Assembly (NCBI RefSeq): GCF_025024155.1 | Contig: NW_026251828.1 | Coordinates: 18,998 to 82,997 of the forward strand | From: Gamsiella multidivaricata | Lineage: Eukaryota; Mortierellomycota; Mortierellomycetes; Mortierellales; Mortierellaceae | Direction of reading: 5' to 3' | Length of the DNA stretch: 64,000 nucleotides | Shown here: in pieces, positions 12,217-25,092 of the stretch | Layout: each line of letters starts with the position of its first letter | How positions within the stretch are numbered: position 1 is the first letter of the stretch | The notes under the pieces: generated by a model | The model's input: only the letters and a program-made list of their open reading frames with translations | What the model was told of the DNA's origin: nothing | Databases searched by the model: none | Made by a program: the position numbers and the translations under genes

Positions 12217-15200
12217 CTAATCGAGCAGTGAGCTCTGCCGATATGCTGTAGGCTGCAATGGCGCGTATCCACCCTGCGCATATTGTGGCTGCTGCGGCTG
12301 CAAGGGTTGTTGCAATGACGGCTGCTGAGCTGGCTGCTGTTGATATCCCCCTTGATACGACTGCTGCACCTGCTGTTGTGATGGCATTGGTTGTTGTTGT
12401 TGTTGTTGTTGTTGTTGTTGATACTGGACCTGGGCCATCCGTTGGTGCTGCGGTTGAAGCTGCTGCTGTGTTTGAAGCTGTTGCTGTGGTTGAAGCGACT
12501 GCTGGAACTGGGAATGAGGTGGGGTGGGTGTGGCCGTAGGATATGGATTATACAATCCCTGCTGGAATTGACCACTAGACTGAGGCTGCTGTATCTGAGG
12601 ACGATACATGGGCTGTTGCTGATACGGTTGCTGCCGCTGATATGACTGTTGTCGCTGCTGTTGCTGAGACATTGGCGCTTGCTGTTGCTGGAGGGGCACC
12701 TGTGACAATGGCTGCTGCTGCTGCGGCTGGAACTGCTGCATTGCTGACTGATAAGGACTCTGAGATTGCGGTTGAGGCTGTTGCTGTAGAGGTTGCTGAT
12801 ACTGTGGTTGAATCGGCTGCTGATACTGGCCCTGAGGCGTCATAGGTTGGTATCCCGAAGTCGAGGAAGGCACTTGTTGCTGGTACTGCACCTGGGGCTG
12901 ATATCCAATATTCTGTTGCTGTGGCGTGCTCAGAATAGATGATGTCTGGTATGGTTGCTGGAGAGGCTGGTACTGACCCTGAACGATCGGCTGCTGTTGC
13001 GAATGCTGATGCTGAGGAGACATCAGTTGCGGTTGTGAATGCTGTTGCTGAACACCGTATGGACGCGCTATTTGCTGTACTGGCTGTTGCTGCTGTGGAG
13101 TAGAGCTAGGTAATGTATAACTCGACTGGCACTGCAATGACTGAAGAGACTGGATTGGTGTTGGGAATGTTGGAAGAGAGAATGGCCCGGTGTTAGGAAT
13201 AAGCATTGAGTTTGCCTGTTGCGGAGTCGCCTGCTGAGGTGATGTTGTCGATCCTTCTCCATAACCAAGAGGGGCATTTGCTGTTGGAACCGTCGATGGC
13301 TGTGGGGCATAGGGCAAAGCAGCCGATGAAGATCCAACGGGATCATACGCAGTAGGGGCTGGCGCCGTAGGCGTCCACTGTGGCACAGATGGGGCAGCCG
13401 GCGTAGAGCTTAGTCCTCGAGGCACTCCAAGACTTAGGTTGGTCAATGCATCGATAGGCAGCGAGCTAATTGGTGGCGAGGACACTCCACCAAACTTTGA
13501 TAGCTGGTCTTTTAGTGCTCTGGATTCCCGCTCTGACTGCGTAGCCAAAACCTGGCGCTCAATCATGTCGCGTTCCTCCTTTCTCGAGCGACAGAACTGG
13601 TCGATAGCCTTGATGAGATCCTGCACTTGCACATTCAGATCCTCGTAAAAGCGAATCCCGTTCTTGTAGCCATCCTTGACAGCAATGAAAGTGGGCCTGG
13701 TCTTTAGCAGCTGCTCTGCCAATGATTGCCGTTTCCTCTCTGTGGTGTCCCATACTTCCTGAAGACTCCGCGCTTCCTGGCCATTCATGAGCTCCTTGTA
13801 GTACGTGGTTAATTCCTGCATAAGCACCTGTTGGTGATGGATGGTTGCTGTCACCCGCGTTTGGTGCGGCCTGAACTTTTCCAGCTCCTGCGCAAACAAC
13901 TGAGGCTCGATGCCAGAGCTCTTCTTATTCAGAATTAAAAGGTTTAAGATATCATCTTGCTGGGTCTATTATGATACAGAGGAGTGGTATCAGCGGAGTA
14001 GATAATAAGCAAAGCAAAGCATACCGCTTTCTAACTTTTACCAGCCAGTCGACGCATTCTATTACCTTAACTTTCAAGTCTTCAAGGGTATCCATGCGCT
14101 CCTGCTTCAGCTTTTTGAGCTTGGCAATCACTTCCTCCACCTTGGCAACAGTTCGCAGGATGGCTTCGCTTTCGCCGCTGTCCTCGACGTCCAGCAGACT
14201 GTTGTCCGACTTTGCTGATCCCTTCCTCATCTTGCTTGCCTCAACAACTATCTTGGCAAAGAGCTGCTCAAGAGCTACACCTTCACGCCCTTCACGCAGT
14301 ACCATGACACTATTGGCGATTTGGTCAAAGGACCGGTACAGGCTGTGATCCGATGCAGAGGCCTTATCGATGGACTCCGACAAGGCTTTGGAGTCTGTCC
14401 TGAAGACCTGAGTTAAGGGCCCAGAAGGTCGCTGCGTCCAAAGATCTGCATACTTCGCCTATAGTTCAGTCGTGATGAGCAAACAGTCAGTGTCTTTCTG
14501 ACAGTAATCACCATCATTAGCTCCCTCCTGTACCCATGGTCGTGATGTCTTAGTGCCCGCTTACCCGCATCGCCTCACATCGACTACGCTCCTCATCTAA
14601 CGACAAATTGGCGTTCTCGAGGGCTTCCCTCGTCCCTGCCTTGATCCGATCCAGGTTTGCAATCATATCAGCAATGGACTCGCCGCCGTTCTCCTGGACC
14701 TGAATAAAGTCCGCGTATTCTTTGACAGAAGACGGTGGCGAGGCGAGGGTATCAAGTGTGACATGCTGACCTCCGTTCGCCCCGTTCTTAAATTTGTCGA
14801 GACCTGCAGGAAGGTTCATGAACTCAAGTGCACTGGCTAGCTCTTGATTAGCCGTCTCGCATTTTTCTGCCTCTGCGCGTACGAGCTTGGCCTTTTCCTC
14901 CGAATATAAACTTGATGATTCGTGGACGGATAGCGGAATCAGCCGCTGGAACGTGTCAGGGCCGATCACCTTTTGCATTTCGCTCTGAGAGTACAGCTCT
15001 GAGATAGGTAGCGGCTTTGTCGCGTTCAGCTTCTCTAACGCTGCTAATGACCCCTCGCTTGGCACCGCCTCGTGATAGATCATGTCGTTGTCGCGTATAG
15101 CCTGAGCCTTCGTTTCCGTAATGACTGCGAGGTGGGACTTTGTGATGTCATGGATGGAGTTAGCCGCCTCTTGTGTAAGCGTGACAGTCGGGTGGGAGCT

Positions 15201-16280
15201 TTGGGTAAAACCAGAGGAGAATGCCTTGGCCTGCTTCTCAGCGTCTTTGATGGCAGTCTCTGCGATTTGAATTCTGCTCACCATTTCGCCCCACTTTGAG
15301 TCTGACTCTGCAGCAAGTGATCGATAGTACTGAGCAATGGCAGTGAACAGCTTGGCCTTGATCTATAAATCGATTCATGCCAAAGGAATGTATTCGTCAT
15401 TAGATTCCAGATTGCAATTGAACAGTTAAGAAGACGGGTGAAGACAATCCGTCCTGCTCTTACTTGACAAAGGGTTTGCCAATTCTTCTCAAAGACCTGC
15501 TTGGACACTCCATCAGCCATGGCCTCAAGTGTAGACTGATAACCCCATGCAACCTGAGCGGCCAGTTTGGAGATGAGGAGGGGCTTCTTCTTTTCGGCGA
15601 GTGTCTTTTCCCAAAAGACCTCTTGTGCTTGAGCAAGCATCAATGTGACAAGCATCTTGACAGTATCCCGACTGAGGTCGACGGAGGGTGCGTGCAAGAA
15701 GTTCTCGTTGATGTATGTGTAAATTCCGGCTGCAGCCTGATAGAAATGGAATGCCTTCTTAACGCCCTCTGGCTCGTTAGTCCTGGTCTGCGACGTGGCA
15801 ATTGCGGAAAGAACTGAGGCGATGTTGAAGATTGTGCTTGCTTTTTCAAAGGCTAGAGAGTACTGTGAGGTCGGTCTTTGCGTAAACGCGTCGTACCTAA
15901 CAGAAGAATAATAATAAAGACGCAACCGGTCAAAAACCAGCTACTCGTTTTATTCCAAGAGATGCATTCACGCCAAGACTTTTTTTTTTTTTCCCCCGAA
16001 TTTACCACATGAAGCCAATCTTGATATGAGCCTCGTCGACGGGAAAGCGCAGGTCGAGGATCTCAAGCTGACCAAAATAACGGTAGAGGACATCTCTGCC
16101 AGTGATATCGTTGCCTGCCCCACGCATGTCCTGGCGCAAGCGATGGATAGTTCCTGTCTCTTCGGCATACTTTTCGGGATCGTCTTGGTACGAGACTGCG
16201 ATGTATCTCTTGAGCGGTGTCACCCAGTCGACCTCGTCCGTCCTCTTGAGAGGAACGGCAATCATGGGAGACTGCGACAT
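12217..16280 (-). CDS. BRO1-domain protein (ALIX/Bro1/Rim20 class) with Q/P-rich tail
   Basis: BRO1-domain proteins bind ESCRT-III and act in multivesicular-body sorting, cytokinesis or ambient-pH signalling. Exons 16006-16280, 15464-15896, 14565-15362, 14066-14458 and 12217-13965 join in phase to 1215 residues. The BRO1 domain fills about residues 1-380, starting MIAVPLKRTDEVDWVTPLKR, with FEKASTIFNIASVLSA and AAGIYTYINENF typical of the fold. A coiled V-domain-like region follows to about residue 800 (for example GIEPQLFAQELEKFRPHQTR). The last 370 residues are a glutamine- and proline-rich tail. ALIX is about 870 residues, so the tail is enlarged. Which orthologue group it belongs to (Bro1 or Rim20) cannot be settled here. 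It starts 344 bp from the divergent DUF1769 gene. Confidence 0.93.
12388..12420 (-). repeat. CAA trinucleotide repeat in BRO1-like gene
   Basis: About ten to eleven CAA triplets (GTT on the plus strand) encode a glutamine run inside the Q-rich tail of the BRO1-domain protein. Confidence 0.85.
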
Positions 16281-16624
16281 TTCGTGACAGAGCAGGGGAG
16301 AAAAGACCAGAGCAAAGAAAGAGGAGGAGAAGGCGTGTGTGGTGAGAGGCTGGCTGATGTTCGATGTCAAGAAGTAACGAATCAAAAAAGATAGGAGGAA
16401 TGGCGGTGGGTCGACCCATGGTCCTTTGGGGGGTTCTTTTTTTGTGGCACGTGTTCAGTAAGCAGTGCTCGTTCGCCGCAGAGGCCCCAGATAGACTGGT
16501 TTGGCCCCCACCTGTTGGGGGTATCACGACGCCAAAAAGACAAAAAAGGATTCGTTCGCTTCCTTTCTTTTTCTTTTTTCTTTCAGCTCTCCTTCATTGA
16601 ACAACTTCCTTGGCATTCCATCCT
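16281..16624. promoter_or_regulatory. Shared divergent promoter region, BRO1-like gene and DUF1769 gene
   Basis: Starts of two divergently transcribed genes lie 344 bp apart. The half next to the DUF1769 start is CT-rich (long T/C runs at about 16560-16585), a common fungal initiator feature. No individual factor site is claimed. Confidence 0.45.
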
Positions 16625-17913
16625 ATGGCTACTCATACTAACAATCCAACTCGGTTTAGGCTCCGTGTCAGGGCTGGATTAAGCGCTGGCCCCAAGGACC
16701 TCAAGCCCATCCCTGTCAACGACGATGCCAACCCAGCCTTGATCGAGTCCGAAGAGTTTATTGGCCAGATCGTCGTCCGCATCCGTGGATTCGATAAGAC
16801 CCTGGGCTACGCAGAGGGTCAGAAGCAGGATGGGCTCAAAACCGTGCCCGAGAGCCTATGGTTCCACTTGCCTGGCGGTGGCAAGAATCTCTGCTCCATC
16901 CAGATCTCCTGCAGATTTAAGCGGGAATGGGGCGGAGACCAGGTCATCTTTGGGGTATGTCTGTCTACCAACGAAAATCACTGACGACATCATGCGCCGC
17001 TTGGAACCAACCCCACTTGGCCTGACTACATCCCTTTTTCAGCATCCATGACATGTGCGAAAATGTATGAGATGTCATACTTACGCGCGAACCTCATGTT
17101 TTACTGTCTGATATAGAACCAATTCGAGAGGCCATTGAAACTGCCGCCATTTTCTTCAGTCGCCCTCAAGTTCATTCAGTTTATTGACCCTGGACTCAAG
17201 GCTGATATCTACTGCGATCGACCCTGGGCGTTCAGTCCTCTGATCGCCACCATGAATACCGTCAATGTCTCGGGATGGCATATCAATCCAGCAACACAGA
17301 AAAAGGTCGAAAATCAAGGTCAGGAAGGCGACAAGAAGAATCTTGAAAATGAACTCCCACCCTGGCCATCATCTCAAGGCGAACATATTATCGAAGATAC
17401 CAGTCTCCTCTTCAGCGAGGGCGTACAAAAAATGGAGGCAGAGGAGGAAGAGAGAAGAAGGGCGCAGGAGCAGGAGGAAGAAGAACAAGGGAATGACAAA
17501 GAGGAGCTTGTCGAGACAAAGTCCGGCAGCGCCTTGACAGCGACGCCAATGAACCTTGATTCAAGCGCGAGACGATCATTCTTTGCTAGGGAGGTGAATT
17601 TGCTCAAGCACAAGTACCGGCCAGACCAGGTGTATGGGTTTGACTTCTTCAATCCTTATCTGGACTTTTCCAACTTTACGCTTAAGGTCCCCGGATTCAG
17701 CGTCGACATCACCAAGTACTGGGACGGACAGGTAATGAAGCATACATTTTGGATTACATATTGAACTGTGAGAGTGTCCTTTTGTCTAATACTGTCATTC
17801 TTGACCATACACTATAGCCATTGACATATATCATCAAATCGCAGGACTCTTCTGTGGTGTTCATGGCTTTCCAATTCGAAATGATCCCAGTCGAGGACTT
17901 TGCGGTTGAATAA
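16625..17913 (+). CDS. UPF0590/DUF1769 family protein
   Basis: This conserved fungal family has no established function. Exons 16625-16954, 17117-17731 and 17818-17913 join in phase to 346 residues. Family hallmarks are the N-terminal RFRLRVRAGLSAG followed by PIPVNDDANPALIESEEF and IVVRIRGF, an FHLPGG...CSIQISCRFKREW block, and the C-terminal signature GFDFFNPYLDFSNFTLKVPG with DITKYWDGQPLTYIIKS. A glutamate-rich acidic insertion lies between residues of about 205 and 250. The ATG at 16625 is the first in frame. The protein is predicted soluble; no membrane segment or signal peptide is visible. The stop lies 89 bp from the convergent cysteine synthase gene. Confidence 0.92.
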
Positions 17914-18002
17914 ACATGGAGCAACTCGTCAATATGCAATATGCACACAGTCCATATGCGACTAAAAACTAGATATCTACACTTTTCAGTACAGCTATCA
18001 TC

Positions 18003-19620
18003 CTATACAATGAAGTCCAGATCCTCAACGACATCATTGACAGTAAGACCTTGCTTGACCAGATATTCGTCGTTCCTACGTTGTATCGATAAAAAGACGG
18101 TTTAGTCATTCTGTCGGTAATATTTCAATGAGCGAAGTAGAGTTGAGAATAAAAGCATCCTCCTTACCAAAATTTTGTTAAGTGGCGCTGACCAGAATCG
18201 CAGAGCAGAGTGACAATGGTATGGCCGGGACCTAGCTCGCGCGCGATCCGAACAGCTGCTACGCAGTTGACTGCTGAGGAGGATCCAATAAACAAACCTT
18301 CTTTGTGTACCAGATACCTTGCCATGTCAATGGCCTCCTGATCCGTCACCCGAATGGCATCGTCGATAAACCCTTCCGACAAGGCAAAATTGCGGGTCAA
18401 TCGATTGATTCCCACGCCCTCAACCACGGTGTCGACCTGATGCCGCTTTCTTTTGCCCTCTTTTTCCGTAGGCGAGTACATGATGTTGTATTTGACCTTG
18501 TTAAACAGTCCTGATCCTTGTGGGTCAGCAAGATATGTCCTGAGGTCAGGCAGCAGAGCTTTCAAGTATTTCGCCACCCCGGCAAGGGTCCCACCGGTTC
18601 CTATCATTTGCGATTGCGAAGTGCTCAGTCCTCGGCATGTCTGCATATCTATATGTCCTGCATGTCCTGCAACATTTCAGGTGTGGTGAGCAACAGACAC
18701 AGATATAATCTTACCTGCACCCATGACGATAGCATCGACGGTGCCTTGTGTCTGTCTGTAGATCTCGGGCCCAGTCGTTGTGAAATGGGCCTCGAAATTG
18801 GCCAGATTCTCGAACTGGTCAGCAAAGAATCCAGTCTTCTGGCTTGCCGATCCCTCGGCTCCGTCATCATTCTTTCCAAACTCCTGAGCACGTCTCTTTG
18901 CTAGATTGACAAACTGGTTTTTGTCGACGATGCTGACGGGCCGAACTTTCTCCACATGTGCTCCCAACTTTTCCAGCAACTGCGACTTCTCCTGTGCGAC
19001 ATCGTCCGGCATGACAACCCAGGCATTGTATCCCCGTGCTTTGGCCATCATGGCGAGTGAGATGCCAGTGGACCCCACGGTGCCCTCAAAAATGGTTGAG
19101 CCATTTCCAGGTGTCAAGATATGTTCACGCTCTGCAGTGTTAATCATGCTAAGTGCGACTCGATCTTTAGTGCTGCCTCCAGGGTTCAAAAACTAGTTGC
19201 GGATCGGTAAGCAAAGATGAGTTAATACTGATGCTCTTACTGTCACATATACCAAACAAAAACAGTGCATGACAATTCTCTTGCCTCCGCCTTGGCCAGG
19301 ATTTCGCAACCGGTGGCCTCGCTGAGGGATTTGATCCGCATCATAGGTGTGTTGCCTATCAGTCCCGCTACACCGTCGCAGATCAGACTGCCTTGGTCTG
19401 CCTTGGGTAGTGAGATCAGCCTGGCGATTTTTTCTCCATTGGACGATTTCCGCCGACTGTTCATGCCATGGTGGGAATGGGTGCTCCGTCGGGTGGCATC
19501 GTACGAAGAGGAGATACCTCTGGTTGCGAACACAATGGCCGTTGTCGAGAGAGTGAAGAAGACGCCCACTGCAGCGCCGAGAGCGATGTGCTTGCTCCTG
19601 TCCGAAAGCGAGTCGAGCAT
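18003..19620 (-). CDS. Cysteine synthase (PLP-dependent, membrane-anchored Cys12/Mcy1-like)
   Basis: A PLP enzyme of the O-acetylserine sulfhydrylase/cystathionine beta-synthase fold. Exons 19285-19620, 18715-19192, 18168-18600 and 18003-18075 give 439 residues in phase. Visible motifs are IGNTPMMRIKSLSE, the PLP-lysine block FLNPGGSTKDRVA, TVGSTGISLAMMAKARGY, the phosphate-binding GTGGTLAGVAKYLK, and SGSSAV-type FIGSSSAVNCVA. A hydrophobic segment at residues 12-32 suggests an N-terminal anchor, as in fungal mitochondrial-outer-membrane Cys12/Mcy1 proteins (family knowledge; location inferred). The first intron begins with GC rather than GT: only a cut after codon GAG joins AKAE to FLNPGG in frame. 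No CBS domains follow the catalytic domain. Activity of the Mcy1 group is not well established, so the enzymatic call is by family. Confidence 0.9.
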
Positions 19621-19771
19621 GGTAGTATGTTGAGAAAGTGCGAAGTTTGTGAAAGAATTGGCACCCCAAATAAAAAAATGATGGCGCAGTGCCTCTGATA
19701 AAGTTATTCGCAGACGCAGACGCGGGAAGGACATTCGATCGTACTCTGGGGCTGATCTGCGATGCGATGCG
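19621..19771. promoter_or_regulatory. Compact bidirectional promoter
   Basis: Only about 150 bp separates the start of the cysteine synthase gene (minus) from the upstream start of the OXLD1-type gene (plus), so the two probably share regulatory sequence. A short GCGAT tandem (about 19759-19779) lies at the right end. Confidence 0.45.
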
Positions 19772-20698
19772 ATGCGATCACTCTCTTCCACCTTCCTCAA
19801 CACAATATCCCTGAGCAATCAGCCCGCCATGGCAGCGGCATTACGGCGCATCTGCATGAGATCGCACCCACGCTCAGCTGTCTCGATAGAGAAACCTCTG
19901 CAACTTTTATACCTTTCCTCACGGTTCCTACACTCAGCAAACACAAAGAAGCTTCGTACAACAGACGCAAATGATACGCGGCAGAAAGCCATCATGGCCC
20001 GGAAGCCCAGCTATGCTGGCTGGTGGACAGAGGTCATGAATTACCAGGCACCGCAAACCCTTCCTGAACCAACAGAACAACCTTTCCAGGATCATGCGTT
20101 CCAAGGGCAGCCTTCCGTATTACCAACAGCAAGCGAAATAAAAAATGGATACAGTAACACATTGCCAATTGCAGCAGCAATGGTAGCGGCATCCGCAAGG
20201 ATGGAGAATACTCTGCCGACTGCCGTTTCCCAAGAATCAGCCAGTTTTACTACAGGGGCATGGTCCAGTTTGTCTCAGCCTTCATCATCGGCCGAACCGA
20301 CTTTATACCACGGGTTCTCTATACCTGTCAAACCTATGCCCCCTGGCGCCGAGGATTGTTGCATGAGGTAGGACGGATCATTTCTTCAGCATGATACAAG
20401 TTCTTTGTATGCGGATGGTATGCATCAATCAGTACGAATGCTTACTAGTGGCCTTTTTTTTTTCAGTGGATGTGCACACTGTATATATGATGTTTATGAA
20501 GAAGATCGACAAGAGTACAAGCAGAAGTTGACCAGAGTTCTTGGAGAGATCGAAAAGGCTGGGTTACCACCCCCACCGTCTGTCGCAGCTGACAAGGCGG
20601 CAGGTGACATTATCGGTTTGGAGGAGGAGAAGGATGCAGACATGGACCCCGGCATGAAGGCGTTTCTGGAACTAGAGCGCAAACTCAAGGGTTCATGA
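19772..20698 (+). CDS. Oxidoreductase-like domain protein (OXLD1 type), probably mitochondrial
   Basis: Exons 19772-20367 and 20467-20698 give 275 residues in phase. The splice creates the family core PPGAEDCCMSGCAHCIYDVY, the cysteine-rich motif of the oxidoreductase-like N-terminal domain family, followed by EEDRQEYKQKL. The biochemical role of the family is unsettled. The N-terminus is rich in R and S and lacks acidic residues, consistent with a mitochondrial targeting sequence. Two in-frame ATGs are possible (19772 and 19829); both give a basic leader and I cannot choose. The region between the leader and the cysteine core is low-complexity. The C-terminal part is acidic (GLEEEKDADMDPG). 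Confidence 0.85.
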
Positions 20699-20975
20699 TG
20701 TCAATGACAGCTGCATCCCTTTTGGCACCATGTATAGACATCTCAGTAGACCTGTCAATAATAATAGAGCAACCGACCAGCCTCATGAACCTTCTTTACA
20801 GGACAATACCTCCCAGAAAGGGCTCTTCCCCTCTTTTTCAGTATACCTCCTTAGCTTGCTTCCTAGCTTGCTCCTCATTATAACCAAGAGCCCTTGCTTT
20901 CTTTTGGTCTTCATCAAACACTCCTTTCCTCGCCTTCCTTCTCCATCAACAGCAGACTGAATATATACTTCACTC

Positions 20976-22909
20976 ATGATTTCGAATTCAATCGCAAGCA
21001 CCAACTCCACTCTGGTGCCTGACCACACTGACCAGGCTAAAGAGGGCGGGCAGGTCGACAGGACCGAAGCACCGCCAAGGACACAGAAGAGCACACTCGA
21101 GTCCGACAGCCTTTCTGACCTCGCTTCAGATTACAGTCCTGATACTGGGCTATCTAAACTACCTATTACTGAAGCAGCTGTGCACAAAACTGCATCGGCA
21201 ACCGAGCCTTCAAGTTCAGTCTCTTTTTCGTCCTCGATTTTGGCTTCTGAACACCTAAATGAGAACAACAAGAGGGTCATCTCCCTAACCGCACAATGGT
21301 ACGAACCATTACTCCCCGCTATACCTCCTGTTCAATCGATTACCTGTTATTCTCTTCCTCCAGTATGCTGACCCTTTGTTGTTATCAAAATGTCATGTGT
21401 GTGGGTACCATAGGAATGGTAAGAAGCTGCCGTTTGAAGTTGACCTTCACTACACAATCGGAGAGCTAAAGAATAGGCTGGTATGTAGAGAAGAATGCCC
21501 GCTTCTTTGTCCAACATTCATATGAGATACTATGCAGTACACAACATCGCTGATCCTTTATCCGCCAACCTTTGTAGATGGAACTCACAAACGTGGAGCC
21601 AAAGCGGCAAAAGCTCATGCTCGTACGAGGGAAACTGCCTGTAAGTTACATGAGGGGGCCCCAAGCCGATATTGGGAGATAACAGTGTTTATTGTGCTCA
21701 TTTTCACTCAATTACTGTGTATTTCCACAGGAGGATCATGTTGTCCTGTCGTCCTTGTCGCTAAAGAACAACCAGACGTTCTTGATGATGGGTAAGAATA
21801 GCCGTTTGCTCGTTACTTTATCTTACGGCATTAGTGTCTTGTATAGAGATGCTAATGTGCTGCTGTGCATGCAGGTACGCCCGAGGCTAGGGTTATCAAA
21901 GCACCAGAAATCTTGCCGGACGTGTTAAATGATCTGGAAGAAGATTATACCCCCGATGATGAGGCGTTCGCCAGCATGGCTCAGAACCAAAAGAGCCTCA
22001 AGAATACGATTGCCAAAGTATGGCTTCAGGATTCATAATGTAGCTCTTTTAGCAATTGCTTTGTGTCCTGTCCTTCACTGGAAAAAGGTTGAATCTACTT
22101 TGACACGCTTATTGCTTCGGTGCTATAGTGCAACATCAACATCATGAATCCGCTGCGTCCAGGTGAGCCTGCGAAAGCCTTTTAGTGCACCGATTTTGCG
22201 GTTGGACAATACAGCATACTTGGAAGACTTATATTTGTTTCGACTTGCATGAGTGTAGGCAAGAAACTGCTGGTGCTGGATCTGGATTATACGCTCATCG
22301 ACTGCAAAGCACTCAATAACTCGTTGGCGGATGTCATGCGGCCGGGTCTGCATGACTTTATGGCGGTGTGCTATGAGCATTACGACATCGTGATCTGGTC
22401 CCAGACTTCATGGAGGGCCTTGGAGGCAAAGGTTACGACCGTTGGATTATTGACACACCCGGACTATAAGATCTCATTTGTAATGGACATCTCTACCATG
22501 TTCTCAGTCATGAGCCAGAGGGATGGCAAGCCGTTTAGACATCAGGTCAAAGCTCTGGATATCATTTGGTCAAAGTTTCCTCAGTACACTGCCCGGAACA
22601 CTGTCCATGTCGATGACCTGTAAGTCCTTTAGTCCTTTCTTTCCTTGGATATACGATGTTTTATTTCATTCTATACTGCTCTGCTGCTGTTAAACCCCTG
22701 CGAGAAAATGTATGAATAGATCGCGCAATTTTGCGATGAATCCACGATCTGGAGTCAAAATTGGCGCCTTCAAGAACGGAGCCCTATCAAGACATACAGA
22801 CCGAGAGCTGTTTTATCTGGCACGGTACCTGATTAACATCAGTAAAGCCCTCGATTTCAAAGAGCTGGATCATAAGAACTGGAAGAGCCATCGCAAGACT
22901 ATTTCATGA
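20976..22909 (+). CDS. UBLCP1: Ubiquitin-like-domain CTD phosphatase (UBLCP1)
   Basis: UBLCP1 is a nuclear HAD-family Ser/Thr phosphatase that dephosphorylates RNA polymerase II CTD and the proteasome. Eight exons (20976-21298, 21414-21480, 21578-21640, 21731-21791, 21875-22017, 22129-22162, 22259-22619, 22720-22909) join in phase to 413 residues. A variable S/T-rich leader of about 100 residues precedes the ubiquitin-like domain (WNGKKLPFEVDLHYTIGELK ... VEPKRQKLMLVRGKLP). The phosphatase carries the catalytic DLDYTLID (DxDxT), IVIWSQTSW, and the acidic VHVDDLSRNFAMNP. The C-terminal FYLARYLINIS matches the family end. The leader is an addition relative to animal orthologues. Confidence 0.95.
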
Positions 22910-23285
22910 AGAGAATCCTAGATATCCACCCCCGCTAATGAATGTGCTTTTGTGTATTTTTGCTCTGTTCAAAATAAATAAATTCCGAGACCAGCAGAGA
23001 TCGCATTGTCGCACAAAGTGCAAGCGAGACAAGGACTGCTTGTTGAAGAGATTCTGATGCCGACGATGACAGCACCTTCGTTTCGACTCATTCCCTCCTG
23101 AAGAATCTCTCACACGCTGTTCCCAATAACACCAAGATCACCAATCTTGAACGGTTGCCTCACTCGCCAGGTCTGAACTTGATTCATTCCAACGAGACCG
23201 GATTCTTGTGTGTACCAGACCCCGCACTGTGTAGAACCTAACTCCTTTCCAATTCGGTCTATACCCTGTGTAGATACTTCACCTA
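22910..23285. other. Spacer between UBLCP1 and NTH1-type genes
   Basis: A 376-bp stretch without a supportable reading frame. It should hold the UBLCP1 terminator (an AAAATAAATAAA-like A-rich stretch lies near 22970-22983) and the promoter of the DNA glycosylase gene. Confidence 0.4.
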
Positions 23286-25092
23286 ATGTCCGCGCGATCC
23301 AGCTTGAGGCTGAGAGAGGCCAGAATCAAGGCCGAGCAGGCTGAAAACTCTACCTATGTAAACGAGCGGACTCGACCTCGAGTCTGTGTTGACAATATAA
23401 TGACTACCGCCAGCACCGAACCTGTAGAAGGCCAGACGCGGTCAAGGCGCACCATTGTCAAGCGGGAGGATGAGGGACTGGACGAGGAGACGCTAGCGCG
23501 GTTGAAGCTGGAGGCGGATGAGCACCGCAGAGCCCTTGCGGCTGAAAAGAGAACCAAGCGAAACAGCGCAGCAGTAACAGGAAAACTACCCGACACGATC
23601 AAGCAGGAGGAAGTCACGACCAAGAAGAGTAAATACGCGACAAAGGAACCGGTTGGGTGGAAGATAACCTTAGATCGACTGAGAGAATTCCGGCTCCAAA
23701 ACCCAGCACCTGTCGACACTATGGGCTGTGAGCGCCTTGCTGAGACCGGAGATGAAATTCCTCCAGAGGTATGTTCAGCTGCGTTTCGACCAACCAACTC
23801 ATCACACACTTGCTACCGTTATCTCTATGTTCTGAACTCTTATTCATATTTTAATTCCTTGGAACCCTTTTAGGTGAAACGCTTTCAGACGCTCATGTCC
23901 TTGGTCCTGTCATCGCAAACTAAGGATACAGTCACCTCCGTTGCTGTTCGACGACTGCAGAAGGAACTTAAAGGAGGGTTGACTATCCAGGGTGTACTGG
24001 ATGTGTCGGCCGAAGAGTTGAACAACATTATTGCTGCAGTTGGATTCCATAACAAAAAGACTACGTACATGAAGCAGGTCGCGGAGATTTGCAAGACCAA
24101 GTACAGTGGTGATATTCCAGATACGGCTGAGGAGCTGATTGCATTGCCGGGCGTTGGACCCAAGATGGTGAGGGCTGCTTTATGGAGTTCACTTTGCTCA
24201 AGATATCCTTTACATCCTGTTTCATTTTGTTCCTTCTACACTTTGGCACTTACGTCTTTCTCCCCATCTTTGATTTAGGCTTATCTTACACTCCAGTGCG
24301 CTTGGAATAAGTAAGGATGTCTCGACGCATTGAATTTTGAAGGAAGTCATGATCAAGTTGACGCGCCCAGAACTCACTCTAAGCTTCCTTTTTTTTTTTT
24401 TTTTTGTATTTTTAAACCCGCAATCTTCAATAGGAACCTCGGAATTGGTGTGGATACCCATGTGCATCGTATTTCGAATCGCCTTGGGTGGGTCAATACA
24501 GAGAAAGATGGGCCTGAGGCCACACGCGAGGTCAGTATGAGACAGATAAATGTGGTCTTTTTTATTAAACACAGAAGTATGTCTAATGAACAACAACTTT
24601 TTTTGCGCGACTCAGGCTTTGCAATCGTGGCTTCCTAAGGAACACTGGCGTGAAATCAACCATATTCTTGTCGGATATGGCCAGGTGCTTTGTTTGCCTC
24701 GCGGACCACTTTGTGGAGCGTGTCCTGTTCAGGAACGCTGTCCCTCCGCTATGGTCACCAAGCAGAGGAAAAAAATGCTAGCCATCATCAAAAGCGAGAT
24801 GGAGGAACCCTTTGGCGAAGTAGAGGTCCACAGCGTGCACGCTTCCAACAAGAGCATGGAAGCTTCAAGTACCGATGAAGAGTTAGACATCGAGAGAGGA
24901 ATGGTGAAGAAGGAGGTCAAGGAGGAAATAAGTCCATTTTTTGCAAGTGACAGCGGAAACGATGTGGACGTCAAATTGGAGACTCATGATGTAGTTGATG
25001 TGCATAAGAGCACGCTCAAAGGGAGTGGCCTTCACTTGGACGCTCGCAACCTCGACGAGGAAGATATGGATATTGAGGACCTTGTATCATAG
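23286..25092 (+). CDS. NTH1: Endonuclease III-type DNA glycosylase/AP lyase
   Basis: A bifunctional base-excision-repair enzyme that removes oxidised pyrimidines and nicks abasic sites. Exons 23286-23768, 23874-24167, 24279-24310, 24434-24530 and 24616-25092 join to 460 residues. The helix-hairpin-helix [11 protein letters not shown], with the catalytic lysine, is completed by a splice. The catalytic aspartate is in [17 protein letters not shown]. Four cysteines bind the 4Fe-4S cluster with the expected C-x6-C-x2-C-x5-C spacing ([17 protein letters not shown]). The first 125 residues are basic and disordered, as in eukaryotic NTH1. The last 110 residues form an acidic extension absent from bacterial Nth. 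It is probably nuclear and/or mitochondrial. Confidence 0.95.
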
